Source: Bradyrhizobium sp. LTSP885 (GTDB lineage Bacteria; Pseudomonadota; Alphaproteobacteria; Rhizobiales; Xanthobacteraceae). Taken from it: 64,000 nucleotides of DNA. Shown here one piece after another: positions 26,837 through 37,240 of the stretch. Positions within the stretch are counted from its first letter, which is position 1, and every line of letters begins with the position of its first letter. Location of the stretch: the NCBI RefSeq assembly GCF_000938305.1, contig NZ_JYMT01000015.1, forward strand, positions 38,339-102,338. Direction: 5' to 3'. Under the pieces are notes generated by a model. It worked only from the letters and a program-made list of their open reading frames with translations, ran no database searches and was not told where the DNA came from. Both the position numbers and the translations under genes were made by a program.

Positions 26837-28180
26837 TCATGCAGGAGGCGTGCCGTTGGCGGCAAGCACCGGACCGGCGAGATAGAGCGAGCCGGTGATA
26901 AGGATCCGCGGCGGCACCTCGTAGGCCAGCGCGGCGAGCCGCTGCAGCGCGACGTCGACCCCGGTTGCATTCTCGACGCGCATGCCGAGCGCGCGCGCGG
27001 CATCGGCCAGTCGGTCCGGCGGCATGCCGTTGTCACGGCCAGGCACCGGGACTGCGATGATGTGCCGCGTCAGCCCGGCGAAGTTGGCGAGGAAGGCACC
27101 GGCGTCCTTGTTGCCCATCATGCCGGCGATGACGACCAGCGGCCGCGACACGCGCTCCTCGAGATCGCCGAGAGCTGCGGCCGCGACCCGGCCGCCTTCG
27201 GCATTGTGCCCGCCGTCGAGCCAGATCTCGCAGCCTCGCGGCCCCTGGCTGACGAGCGTTCCGGAGACCAGCCGCTGCATCCGCGCCGGCCATTCGGCAT
27301 TGACGATGCCGGCCTCGTAGGCCGCGATATTGAGCTTGAACGCGTCGATTGAACGCAGTGTTGCGATCGCAAGTCCCGCATTGTCGAACTGGTGACGGCC
27401 GAACAGTTTTGGTGCCGCGAGATCCATCAAACCGCGTTCGTCCTGATAGACCAGCCGGCCGCGTTCGACGCTGACGTGCCATTGCTGCCCGGCCGCGTGC
27501 AGCGGCGCGCGCATGCGATTGGCCTCTGCCTCGACGACTGCCATCGCTTCAGGCGCCTGCTCGGCAGAAATCACCGGCACCTTGCGCTTGATGATCGCGG
27601 CCTTCTCGCCGGCGATCAATGGCAACGTATCACCGAGGAATTCCATGTGGTCCATGCTGACAGGCGCGATCACGCAAGCCAGCGGTGTCTCGACCACGTT
27701 GGTCGAATCCAGCCGGCCGCCGAGGCCGACCTCGAGCAGCGCGACGTCAGCCGGGTGCTTTGCGAACAGGCTGAAGGCAACAGCCGTTTCCATCTCGAAG
27801 ATGGTGACGGGGTTGCCGGCGTTGAGGCGCTCGCAATGTTCGAACGTCGCGCGCAGCTCGTCGTCGCCAACGAGCTTACCGCCACCCACTGCGCCCAGCC
27901 GGTAGCATTCGTTGATCCGCACCAGATAGGGCGAGGTGAAGACGTGGACGCGCAGGCCGGCGGCCTCCAGGATCGCGCGCAAATAGGCGATCGTTGAGCC
28001 CTTGCCGTTGGTGCCGGCGACATGGATGACCGGCGGCAGCTTGCGCTCGGGATGGTCGAGCCGCTCCATCAGCGCGAGCATGCGATCCAGGCTGAGATCG
28101 ATGCGCTTGGGATGCAGCGCCGACACCCGCGCGATCAGCGCCTCGAACGAGGGCTGCGATGAGGCGGCGCTCGCGGTCAC
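26837..28180 (-). CDS. folC: Bifunctional folylpolyglutamate/dihydrofolate synthase
   Basis: 447 aa from GTG 28180, which overlaps the accD stop as GTGA; the frame continues open inside accD. FolC motifs: [18 protein letters not shown]-loop near residue 50, [23 protein letters not shown] near 140, SMDHMEFLG near 160, and [11 protein letters not shown] near 330. It joins glutamate to dihydropteroate and then to folates in the cytoplasm. Confidence 0.95.
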   Translation of the reverse strand: MTASAASSQPSFEALIARVSALHPKRIDLSLDRMLALMERLDHPERKLPPVIHVAGTNGKGSTIAYLRAILEAAGLRVHVFTSPYLVRINECYRLGAVGGGKLVGDDELRATFEHCERLNAGNPVTIFEMETAVAFSLFAKHPADVALLEVGLGGRLDSTNVVETPLACVIAPVSMDHMEFLGDTLPLIAGEKAAIIKRKVPVISAEQAPEAMAVVEAEANRMRAPLHAAGQQWHVSVERGRLVYQDERGLMDLAAPKLFGRHQFDNAGLAIATLRSIDAFKLNIAAYEAGIVNAEWPARMQRLVSGTLVSQGPRGCEIWLDGGHNAEGGRVAAAALGDLEERVSRPLVVIAGMMGNKDAGAFLANFAGLTRHIIAVPVPGRDNGMPPDRLADAARALGMRVENATGVDVALQRLAALAYEVPPRILITGSLYLAGPVLAANGTPPA

Positions 28181-29118
28181 GCGTGGGGCGCAGCCGGCAC
28201 CGCCTCCGGCGCCGTGACGATCTGGGCCGGCTCGGTGACGACGACCGCAGGCTTCGACGGGGTGTCGAGCGCCGGCGACTTCGTGAACAGACGGCACAGT
28301 CGCGCCAGCGTGGCCCGCATCTCGTGGCGGTGCACGACCATGTCGACCATGCCGTGCTCGCGCAGATATTCGGCGCGCTGAAATCCCTCGGGAAGCTTTT
28401 CGCGGATGGTCTGCTCGATCACGCGCGCGCCGGCAAAGCCGATCAACGCGCCGGGCTCGGCGATCTGAACGTCGCCGAGCATCGCATAGGACGCGGTGAC
28501 GCCGCCGGTGGTCGGATTGGTCAACACGACAATGTAGGGCTGCTTGGCCTCGCGCAGCATCTGCACGCCGACCGTGGTGCGGGGCATCTGCATCAGCGAC
28601 AAAATGCCCTCCTGCATCCGCGCGCCGCCAGAGGCCGCGAACACGATGAAGGGCGACTTCTTCTCGACCGCGAGCTCGAGCCCGCGCACCATGGCCTCAC
28701 CGGCGGCCATGCCGAGCGAGCCGCCCATGAAATCGAAATCCTGCACTGCGATCACGACGCCGGCGCCTTCGAGCTTGCCGTAACCGACCTTGATCGCGTC
28801 GTGCAGCCCGGTCTTGGTGCGGGCGTCCTTGATGCGGTCGACATATTTGCGTTCGTCGCGGAATTTTAGCGGATCGGCCGTGACCTCAGGCAACGCGACG
28901 TCGAACCAGGTCTCGTTGTCGAACGTCGACTTCAGCCGCGCCACCGCGCCCATGCGCATGTGGTAATTCGAACCGGGAATCACGAACTGGTTGGCCTCGA
29001 CGTCCTTGTAGAACACGAGCTGCCCGGAATCCGGACATTTGATCCAGAGATTCTCCGGCGTCTCGCGGCGCAGGATGTTGCGGATCTTCGGCCGGACAAC
29101 GTTGGTGAGCCAATTCAT
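28177..29118 (-). CDS. accD: Acetyl-CoA carboxylase carboxyltransferase subunit beta
   Basis: 313 aa from ATG 29118, with GGAG seven bases upstream. AccD with AccA transfers the carboxyl group from carboxybiotin to acetyl-CoA for fatty acid synthesis. Fold motifs: [19 protein letters not shown] near residue 120, [14 protein letters not shown] near 155, and the GGVTASYA oxyanion region near 205. The N-terminal zinc finger is degenerate: WIKCPDSGQ keeps one Cys, and the second pair is VIPGSNYH. A Pro/Ala-rich tail extends the C terminus. Confidence 0.95.
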   Translation of the reverse strand: MNWLTNVVRPKIRNILRRETPENLWIKCPDSGQLVFYKDVEANQFVIPGSNYHMRMGAVARLKSTFDNETWFDVALPEVTADPLKFRDERKYVDRIKDARTKTGLHDAIKVGYGKLEGAGVVIAVQDFDFMGGSLGMAAGEAMVRGLELAVEKKSPFIVFAASGGARMQEGILSLMQMPRTTVGVQMLREAKQPYIVVLTNPTTGGVTASYAMLGDVQIAEPGALIGFAGARVIEQTIREKLPEGFQRAEYLREHGMVDMVVHRHEMRATLARLCRLFTKSPALDTPSKPAVVVTEPAQIVTAPEAVPAAPHA

Positions 29119-29223
29119 GGTTCGCTCCGACATGCGGGTCGGTCCCGCATCACATGGATATATGGCGGGCCGGCCGAAACCCGGCAAGCTGCCATCAGCG
29201 GCGTTGTTGCCGCAAATTGTGGC

Positions 29224-30056
29224 TTATTCTGCGGCCTGTTTGGCGCCCCGGACCCCCTGGGCCAGCGACGACACGAGGTCCGCCACCGCCGTCACAGTCC
29301 TGGACGTCGCGCGGCCCTCGGCATCCAGACTGTCCTTGAGGGCATCAACCAGGGCGGTGCCGACCACCGCGCCGTTGGCGCTTTCGGCAATCGCGCGCGC
29401 CGCCTCGGGGGTGCGGATGCCGAAGCCAACGCAGACCGGCAGCTTGGTATGCCGCTTGATGCGGGCGACAGCTTCCCCAACCGCATTCGTGTCGGCCGAT
29501 GCGCTACCGGTGATGCCGGTGATCGAGACGTAATAGACGAAGCCCGAGGTGTTCGCGAGCACCGCCGGCAGGCGCTTGTCGTCCGTGGTCGGCGTCGCCA
29601 GCCGGATGAAGTTCAGCCCCGCCTTCATCGCGGGGATGCAGAGCTCCGTGTCTTCTTCCGGCGGCAGGTCGACGATGATCAGGCCGTCGACGCCTGCGGC
29701 CTTCGCGTCCACCAAAAATGTGTCGACGCCGTAGATGTAGATCGGATTGTAATAGCCCATCAGCACGATCGGCGTAGCATCGTCGTCCTTGCGGAAGCCG
29801 CGGACCATCTCCAGCGTCTTCCTGAGCGTCATGCCGGCTTTCAGCGCGCGCAGGCCCGCGGCCTGGATCGACGGGCCGTCGGCCATCGGATCGGTAAACG
29901 GCATGCCGATCTCGATGATGTCGGCACCAGCCTTCGGCAGCGCCTTGATGACGTCGAGCGCAGTCTTGGGGTCGGGATCGCCGGCCATCACGAAGGTGAC
30001 GAAGGCGGAGCGGCCCTGCTTCTTGAGCTCGGCGAAGGTAGCATCGATACGGGTGG

Positions 30057-30060
<4 letters not shown>
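29224..30060 (-). CDS. trpA: Tryptophan synthase alpha subunit
   Basis: 278 aa from GTG 30060, overlapping the trpB stop as GTGA. The active-site Glu and Asp lie in [16 protein letters not shown] near residues 50-65; the phosphate-binding [10 protein letters not shown] and GFGIRTPE segments follow. It splits indole-glycerol phosphate to indole, which is channelled to TrpB. The C-terminal tail is slightly extended. Confidence 0.97.
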
Positions 30061-31270
<1,210 letters not shown>

Positions 31271-31274
<4 letters not shown>

Positions 31275-31930
31275 CGAACCATCAGTTCTTGGGTGGCGCG
31301 CGCGGCGCGGATGAAGGCGCGGATCAGCTCGGGATCCTTGATGCCAGGCGAGCGCTCGACGCCCGAAGACACATCGACGCCGCCGGCGCGAGTGACCCTG
31401 ACAGCCTCGGCGACGTTGTCGGCGGAGAGCCCGCCCGAGACCATATACGGCAAAGCGAGATCGAGATTTTCCAGCACGTGCCAGTCGAAGGTGGCGCCGA
31501 GCCCGCCGGGCCGCGTGGCATCCTTCGGCGCGCGGGCATCGAACAGGATGCGGTCGGCGACACCGGCATAGCCCGGGAGCGGGGCGAGGTCGGCAACGGT
31601 CTCGACCGGCAGCGCCTTCATCACGGGCAAGCCGAATTTCTGCTTGATGTCGCGCAGCCGCGCCACCGTCTCCTTGCCGTGCAGTTGCAGGATATCCGGC
31701 CGCAGCGTCTCAATGATGTTTTCCAGCGTGGCATCGTCGGCATCGACTGTGAGCGCGACCTTCACCGCGCGGCCCTTGGCGCGGCTGCCGAGATCGCGCG
31801 CGACCTCGAGGCTGATGTGGCGGGGCGACGGGGAGAAGAACACGAACCCGACCATATCGGCGCCGGCCGCAAGCGCGACGTCGAGCGTCTCGCGCGTGGA
31901 CAGGCCGCAGATTTTGACGAGCAGGGACAT
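31271..31930 (-). CDS. trpF: Phosphoribosylanthranilate isomerase
   Basis: 219 aa from ATG 31930; TTG 31954 in frame gives a longer version without a better ribosome site. The catalytic Cys lies in KICGLST near residue 8, [12 protein letters not shown] follows, and the catalytic Asp region is [15 protein letters not shown] near 125. It converts PRA to CdRP in tryptophan synthesis. The trpF stop overlaps the trpB ATG as ATGA. Confidence 0.95.
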
Positions 31931-32004
31931 GATCTTGGAACGGGCGTCTCTCAAACGGGTTTTTTGGGGCCGGAACCAGGGTGCGGCCCCCGACGGGGCG
32001 GGTT

Positions 32005-32397
32005 CTACAACGTCGCGCCCTGCTTGTCTCGCCCGGCGGACCCGTAAAAGCCGATCTGGGCCGGCGCCGGAAGCCGCTGCGCGTCGCCCCGGGAGGGGAC
32101 CGCCGCGGCCCTGAGATCGGTCAACTCGGCGCGGGCCTGGCGGGCGTCGGCTTCGTGCTGCCGGGCGGCGCGGCGCCAGCGCCGCTGCCGGACCCAGGTC
32201 GCGGCGCCGCCTGCGATCACGCCCAGGATTGCGGATGCGATGATGACGACAAACAGCGGCAGCGTGACTGCAATCGCCGGCGTGATGGAATTGAAGGGAT
32301 CAAACGACACCGTCACCCAATGACGGTTGGCGACCGCGAAGATGATGAAGATCAGCCCGAGCGGGATGACGACCAGTGCCGTAATGAACTTTCGCAT
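32005..32397 (-). CDS. LapA-domain membrane protein
   Basis: 130 aa from ATG 32397, which has GAGAG at six bases; ATG 32403 has the site too close. Two membrane helices (near residues 4-24 and 45-68) followed by a basic, coiled-coil-like cytoplasmic part. This matches lipopolysaccharide assembly protein A (LapA/YciS), which in E. coli controls LpxC turnover with LapB. No lapB is seen here. It is transcribed with ihfB. Confidence 0.75.
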   Translation of the reverse strand: MRKFITALVVIPLGLIFIIFAVANRHWVTVSFDPFNSITPAIAVTLPLFVVIIASAILGVIAGGAATWVRQRRWRRAARQHEADARQARAELTDLRAAAVPSRGDAQRLPAPAQIGFYGSAGRDKQGATL

Positions 32398-32466
32398 GAC
32401 CATCTCTCAGTGCGATGGAGAACGCACGGGCGCACAGCCCGCAGCACGGCAACGCCAGACGTCGCG

Positions 32467-32790
32467 TTACGCGTCGGCCTTCGGCGCGTCGACCTCGGGC
32501 GCTTCAGCTTCGTCGCGATTGAGGCGCTCGCGCATCTCCTTGCCGGTCTTGAAGAACGGCACGCTCTTCTGATCGACCGGCACATGCTCGCCCGTCCGCG
32601 GATTGCGGCCTGCCCGCGCCGGGCGGTGCTTTACCGAAAACGCGCCAAAACCGCGCAGCTCGACGCGGTCGCCACGTGCCAGCGCAGCGACGATCTCATC
32701 GAGAATCGCGTTCACGATGTTCTCGACATCCCGCTGATAGAGGTGCGGGTTGTGCTCGGCGATACGCTGAACAAGTTCGGATTTGATCAT
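32467..32790 (-). CDS. ihfB: Integration host factor subunit beta
   Basis: 107 aa. HU/IHF fold with [17 protein letters not shown] at the start, [20 protein letters not shown] carrying the DNA-bending arm with its Pro, and [13 protein letters not shown]. The acidic tail beyond residue 95 is longer than in E. coli. It pairs with IhfA to bend DNA sharply, often for RpoN-dependent promoters. The position beside rpsA and sppA is standard. Confidence 0.96.
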   Translation of the reverse strand: MIKSELVQRIAEHNPHLYQRDVENIVNAILDEIVAALARGDRVELRGFGAFSVKHRPARAGRNPRTGEHVPVDQKSVPFFKTGKEMRERLNRDEAEAPEVDAPKADA

Positions 32791-32917
32791 TGACAGTGGG
32801 ATCCGGGATCTTGCGGAAGTCCATTTCCGTGAAAATGCCTTGCACTGTCAAGACGCTAAATGAGTTTTGGGCGCCGTGAAATTACGTGACAAATAGCCCA
32901 AACAGGGCATGTGGCAA

Positions 32918-32934
32918 TTCCCGCAGAGCGGGAA
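32918..32934 (-). terminator. Stem-loop after sppA, possible weak terminator
   Basis: TTCCCGC (32918-32924) pairs perfectly with GCGGGAA (32928-32934) around AGA. It lies 28 bases beyond the sppA stop but lacks a T run, so termination is not certain. The rest of 32791-32961 shows no gene. Confidence 0.4.
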
Positions 32935-32961
32935 GCGCCTAAAGGCACGCCTCCGTGCAGA

Positions 32962-33939
32962 TCAGTTGGTTCCGGCCGGGCTCCACAGAGCCAGCATGCC
33001 GTCGAGCCCAAACCGGTCGACCGCCTGCACCATCCCGCCCTGCTCGATCCGCCGCGCGATGGCGCCAAGACCAAGCGCATCTGCTGTCACGGACGCCGCG
33101 GTGCGCAGGAATGTCAGGTCGCCGAAGCGCGGATTGAGCTTGTAGTCGCGCACCGGCAGGTCGCTCTTGACCTTCTTTTCCGCAACAAGCCAGGCGATCG
33201 CAGTGTTCTCGTCGCCGAGCTGGTCGATCAGCTTGAGATCGACCGCCTGCCGGCCGGTGAAGACGCGTCCGTCCGCGACCTTTTGCAGCAGCGCGTCATC
33301 CATGCCGCGCCGCTCCTTCACCAATCCACGGAACCATGCATAAGAGTCCTTCACCAGCGCGTCGATCGCGTCATGCGCTTCCGGGCTGGTCGGCTCAAAG
33401 CCGTTCGGCGCCGCCTTCAGCGGCGAAGATTTGATCTCTTCCATCTTCACGCCGACTGTCTTCAGCAGTTCGGAGACGTTCGGGAACTGGAACAGCACGC
33501 CGATCGAACCGACCAGCGAGGTCTGTTGCGCGACGATGTGGTCGGCCGCGATCGCCGTGATGTAGCCGCCCGACGCGGCCAGTCCCTCGACGACGACAAC
33601 GAGCGGCTTCTTGGCCTTCAGCTGCACCAGCGAGTCGTAGAGCTGCTCGGAGCCCGCGGTGGTGCCGCCGGGTGAATTGACGTGCACGACGACAGCCGCG
33701 TATTGCGACGTCTCGAGTCGCTTCAGCGCCTCGACGCGCTCCTGGTCGCTGCGGATCAGCCCCTCGATGGTGACGCGCGCGATCGCACCCGGTGCTGCGA
33801 ACATGCCGCGCCCGCCACTGGCGATCACAGCCACACCCACAATGGCCGCAATCGCAACAAGAGCGGCGGTGACGCGCCAGAACGTCAGCTTGCGCCTGAT
33901 ACGGCGGCGATCGACGATCACGTCTGAATCCAGCGACAT
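32962..33939 (-). CDS. sppA: Signal peptide peptidase SppA
   Basis: 325 aa, the short single-domain form. One membrane anchor (VTAALVAIAAIVGVAVIA, near residues 23-42) with the catalytic part outside. The Ser nucleophile lies in EGLAASGGYITA near residue 125 and the general-base Lys in KSSPLKAAP near 177. It degrades leftover signal peptides in the membrane. Family S49; a paralogous function cannot be ruled out. Confidence 0.93.
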   Translation of the reverse strand: MSLDSDVIVDRRRIRRKLTFWRVTAALVAIAAIVGVAVIASGGRGMFAAPGAIARVTIEGLIRSDQERVEALKRLETSQYAAVVVHVNSPGGTTAGSEQLYDSLVQLKAKKPLVVVVEGLAASGGYITAIAADHIVAQQTSLVGSIGVLFQFPNVSELLKTVGVKMEEIKSSPLKAAPNGFEPTSPEAHDAIDALVKDSYAWFRGLVKERRGMDDALLQKVADGRVFTGRQAVDLKLIDQLGDENTAIAWLVAEKKVKSDLPVRDYKLNPRFGDLTFLRTAASVTADALGLGAIARRIEQGGMVQAVDRFGLDGMLALWSPAGTN

Positions 33940-34048
33940 CGAATTTCTCCAAATACGTCCCGCGCGTTTTGCAGTCGCAGCGTCATTATAGCCCTAATCA
34001 AATACATCAATTGCGGTGCAATATGAAGAAAACAAGGCCCGCAGAACC

Positions 34049-34078
34049 GTAGCCGGGATGGGAGCCAACGGGACCCGC
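34049..34078. repeat. Partial family A repeat
   Basis: GTAGCCGGGATGGGAGCCAA resembles the left part of the copy at 506-629 (GTAGCCCGGATGAAGCCAACGGG) but has no matching right end. Confidence 0.55.
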
Positions 34079-34086
34079 AAAACAAA

Positions 34087-34110
34087 AGGCCCCGGCGTGC
34101 GCCGGGGCCT
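34087..34110 (-). terminator. Rho-independent terminator of rpsA
   Basis: AGGCCCCGGCG (34087-34097) pairs perfectly with CGCCGGGGCCT (34100-34110). Read on the minus strand, the stem is followed by TTTTGTTTT, 27 bases after the rpsA stop. Confidence 0.92.
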
Positions 34111-34137
34111 CGTTGATCACTCGGATTGAGCGAATGC

Positions 34138-35847
34138 TTACTTGTCGCCGCCGCGGTTCTTCAGCGCGGTGCCGAGGATGTCGCCAAGCGTGGCTCCCGA
34201 ATCGGAGGAGCCGTACTGCGCGATGGCTTCCTTCTCTTCGGCGACTTCCAGCGCCTTGATCGAGACCTGCACCTTGCGGGCCTTCTTGTCGAACTGGATG
34301 ACGCGGGCATCGACCTTCTCACCGACGGCAAAGCGTTCGGCGCGTTGGTCGTTGCGGTCGCGGGCCAGCTCGGACCGCTTGATGAAGGTGGTGAACTCGG
34401 TGCCCGAGATCCGGACCTCGATGCCGCTTTCCTTGACCTCAAGGATTTCGCAGGTCACGACCGCGCCCTTCTTGACGTCGCCCGGCTCCGCGAAGGGGTC
34501 GCCTTCGAGTTGCTTGACGCCGAGGGAAATGCGCTCCTTCTCGACATCGACATCGAGCACCACGGCCTTGACCATGTCGCCCTTCTTGAAGTTGTCGATC
34601 ACCTGCTCGCCCGGAAGCTTCCAGTCGAGGTCGGACAGATGCACCATGCCGTCCACGTCGCCGTCGAGGCCCAAGAAAAGTCCGAACTCGGTCTTGTTCT
34701 TGACTTCGCCTTCGACCGTGGAGCCGACCGGGAATTTCTCGACGAACACTTCCCAGGGGTTGCGCATGGTCTGCTTGAGGCCGAGCGAGATGCGGCGCTT
34801 GACCGAATCGACTTCGAGAACCTGCACTTCGACTTCCTGCGAGGTCGAAACGATCTTGCCGGGGTGCATGTTCTTCTTGGTCCACGACATCTCCGAGACG
34901 TGGATCAGGCCTTCGATGCCCGGCTCCAGCTCGACGAACGCGCCGTAGTCGGTGATGTTGGTGACGCGGCCGGTGAAGCGGGCGCCGAGCGGATACTTCG
35001 CCTCGATGCCCTGCCACGGATCGTCCAGCAGCTGCTTCATGCCGAGCGAGATGCGGTGGGTCTCGTGGTTGATCTTGATGATCTTGACCTTCACGGTCTG
35101 GCCGATCGTCAGCACCTCGGTCGGGTGGTTGACGCGCCGCCAGGCGATGTCGGTGACGTGCAGCAGGCCGTCGATGCCGCCGAGATCAACGAACGCACCG
35201 TAATCGGTGATGTTCTTGACCACGCCGTCGATCACCTGGCCCTCTTCGAGGTTCTGCACCAGCTCCTGGCGCTGCTCGGCGCGGGTCTCTTCGAGAACCG
35301 TGCGGCGCGACACCACGATGTTGCCGCGGCGGCGGTCCATCTTGAGGATCTGGAACGGCTGCGAGTTGTTCATCAGCGGCGCAACGTCGCGGATCGGACG
35401 GATGTCGACCTGCGAGCGCGGCAGGAAGGCGACCGCGCCGTCGAGGTCGACGGTGAAGCCGCCCTTGACCTGGTTGAAGATGACGCCGTTGACCTTTTCG
35501 TTGTTCTGGAAGGCCTTCTCGAGCTTGCCCCAGCTCTCCTCGCGGCGCGCCTTGTCGCGCGACAGCACGGCTTCGCCGAGCGCATTCTCGATCCGGTCGA
35601 GGAACACCTCGACGGTGTCGCCGACCTTCAGATCGCTTTCACGGCCGGGGCCGGCGAATTCGCGCAGCGCGACGCGGCCTTCGGTCTTCAGGCCGACGTC
35701 GATGACGGCCATGTCTTTCTCAATTGCAACCACCGTACCCTTGATGACGGAGCTTTCCTGCAGGTTACCGCCGGCAAAGGACTCATCGAGCATCGCGGCG
35801 AAATCGTCGCGGGTCGGACTATAGGAAGCAGCAGAATTCGAAGCCAT
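34138..35847 (-). CDS. rpsA: 30S ribosomal protein S1
   Basis: 569 aa. Six S1 RNA-binding repeats are visible, with repeated GVVKNITDYGAFVDLGG, GRVTNITDYGAFVELEPG and GEVKNKTEFGLFLGLDGD blocks and the HVTDIAW/HVSEMSW/HLSDLDW motifs. S1 helps the 30S subunit bind mRNAs that have structured or weak ribosome sites. The aroA-cmk-rpsA order is conserved in alphaproteobacteria, but here a 760-base gap with a small ORF separates cmk and rpsA. Confidence 0.98.
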   Translation of the reverse strand: MASNSAASYSPTRDDFAAMLDESFAGGNLQESSVIKGTVVAIEKDMAVIDVGLKTEGRVALREFAGPGRESDLKVGDTVEVFLDRIENALGEAVLSRDKARREESWGKLEKAFQNNEKVNGVIFNQVKGGFTVDLDGAVAFLPRSQVDIRPIRDVAPLMNNSQPFQILKMDRRRGNIVVSRRTVLEETRAEQRQELVQNLEEGQVIDGVVKNITDYGAFVDLGGIDGLLHVTDIAWRRVNHPTEVLTIGQTVKVKIIKINHETHRISLGMKQLLDDPWQGIEAKYPLGARFTGRVTNITDYGAFVELEPGIEGLIHVSEMSWTKKNMHPGKIVSTSQEVEVQVLEVDSVKRRISLGLKQTMRNPWEVFVEKFPVGSTVEGEVKNKTEFGLFLGLDGDVDGMVHLSDLDWKLPGEQVIDNFKKGDMVKAVVLDVDVEKERISLGVKQLEGDPFAEPGDVKKGAVVTCEILEVKESGIEVRISGTEFTTFIKRSELARDRNDQRAERFAVGEKVDARVIQFDKKARKVQVSIKALEVAEEKEAIAQYGSSDSGATLGDILGTALKNRGGDK

Positions 35848-36346
35848 TTGTTCTCCAGATGCGGAATCTCGCCGGCTGTTAGGGTTGTTGGGCGCACCGC
35901 GCGTGGAGTGTCAGGGTTCCGCAAACCCTGACGACCGCTCGTTGCGGGAGGCGCAACAGCGGGCCGGCAGCAAAACTGCACGTTCGGTACGTTTGATTTT
36001 ATCCGGGACCTGAAACGAGAGTATCGACTTCAAGACCGGGAGCGGGCGTTCCTCCTGATGCGGCTGGGGCTAAAACCCGTCACCGGCCCGCTCGGACGCA
36101 GCCTCGACATGATCGATGGTGGCCCGGACGGCGCTGATATAGCCCCGAGGCCGCTTTTGGGCAAGCCGGAAATGGCCGATTTACGGGGCTTTAAGCGTGC
36201 TAGCGGCCTCAAATCCTGCATTTCAACGCGTTGTTGACCGCACCAGGTGAAATGACCGGCGCCGGACTTCGGTGAGGCTTGGGCCGGAACCCACCCTTAA
36301 CCAGGCCCCCACAGGATGACACCGTTCAAAACAGGGGGGTTACCCA
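35848..36346. other. Intergenic region upstream of rpsA
   Basis: About 500 bases without a supported long gene. It should hold the rpsA promoter and leader (minus strand) and the promoter of the small ORF at 36347. A 6-base inverted repeat GTTGCG/CGCAAC (35941-35957) lies in the rpsA leader. No sigma70-like pair was convincing. S1 leaders in other bacteria carry autoregulatory structure, and none could be demonstrated here. Confidence 0.5.
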
Positions 36347-36520
36347 ATGAAAAGCTTTGTGGTGCTGGCGGCGATTGCCGTCCTGACGCTTGGAAATGCC
36401 GTCGCCGCGATGCCTGGTGCCGTTTCGACCGAGCATGCTGCTTCGATCCAGGCCGATCAGCCGCTTCTGACGATGGCCGATCAGGAGCTGCCGTTCGACC
36501 GCTACTGGTCAAAGAACTGA
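36347..36520 (+). CDS. Small secreted protein, 57 aa
   Basis: ATG 36347 lies eight bases after a GGGGGG ribosome site and opens a 57-codon frame ending TGA 36520. The product starts with a clear signal peptide (MKSFVVLAAIAVLTLGNAVA, cleavage near residue 20-21) and ends in ELPFDRYWSKN. A terminator follows at 36558, so it looks like a complete single-gene unit on the plus strand between cmk and rpsA. The family is not recognised. The mature part of about 36 residues is polar to acidic, possibly periplasmic. Confidence 0.7.
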   Translation: MKSFVVLAAIAVLTLGNAVAAMPGAVSTEHAASIQADQPLLTMADQELPFDRYWSKN

Positions 36521-36557
36521 TCCATCAGGACGTTATGTAGCCAGGACGTTGTGTAAC

Positions 36558-36590
36558 AAAGAGCGCGATGACCCTGTCATCGCGCTCTTT
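36558..36590. terminator. Bidirectional terminator
   Basis: A perfect 15-base stem (AAAGAGCGCGATGAC with GTCATCGCGCTCTTT) around loop CCT. It lies between the small secreted-protein gene and the end of cmk, which converge here. Confidence 0.9.
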
Positions 36591-36610
36591 GCCGTGATGC
36601 ACTGGCTGAA

Positions 36611-37240
36611 TCAGCGCCTGGCGCGAACCGCCTCGACGATGGCGATGGCGGCACGGACACCGGCCTCGATGTCGAGATAGGAATTGTCCAGCGTGTGGGC
36701 GTCCGGCGCCGCACGTAACGGCGCTGTCGACCGGTTCTGGTCGCGCTCGTCGCGCTTGAGGATATCGGCCAGCACCGCGTCCTCGTCGGCCTCCTCGCCG
36801 CGCGAGCGGGCCTCCAGCGTGCGCCGTTTGGCGCGCACCCGCGGGTCGGCGATCACGAAAATCTTCACGTCGGCGTCCGGGCAGATCACCGTGCCGATGT
36901 CGCGGCCATCGAGCACCGCGCCGGGCGGATCGGCGGCGAACTGACGCTGGAAGCTGACCAGCGCCTCGCGCACCCGGGGAAACGCCGAGACCACGGATGC
37001 GGCATCGCCGACCTTCTGCGTCTTCAGCACCGGATTACCAAATCTCTCGGGATCAAGCTCGAGCGCCGCGGCCACCGCCAGCGCCTCATCGTTGAGGTCG
37101 GCGCCCGCCTCCATCAGCGTATAGGCGACGGCGCGATAGATCACGCCGGTGTCGAGATGGCGATAGCCGTAATGATGGGCGAGCCGCTTGCCGAGTGTGC
37201 CCTTGCCCGAGGCGGCGGGACCGTCGATGGCGATGATCAT
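36611..37240 (-). CDS. cmk: Cytidylate kinase
   Basis: 209 aa from ATG 37240, overlapping the aroA stop as ATGA; the frame runs open far into aroA, but that is a shadow. Motifs: P-loop [17 protein letters not shown] near residue 5, [14 protein letters not shown] near 26, [14 protein letters not shown] near 112, and [14 protein letters not shown] near 165. It phosphorylates CMP and dCMP. Confidence 0.97.
   Translation of the reverse strand: MIIAIDGPAASGKGTLGKRLAHHYGYRHLDTGVIYRAVAYTLMEAGADLNDEALAVAAALELDPERFGNPVLKTQKVGDAASVVSAFPRVREALVSFQRQFAADPPGAVLDGRDIGTVICPDADVKIFVIADPRVRAKRRTLEARSRGEEADEDAVLADILKRDERDQNRSTAPLRAAPDAHTLDNSYLDIEAGVRAAIAIVEAVRARR

Noticed and set aside
34126..35931. A 601-codon plus-strand frame over rpsA
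   Set aside because: Antisense shadow of ribosomal protein S1; no independent features.
36030..36221. 63-codon minus-strand frame in the rpsA upstream gap
   Set aside because: No ribosome site or recognisable protein features; likely chance in GC-rich sequence.
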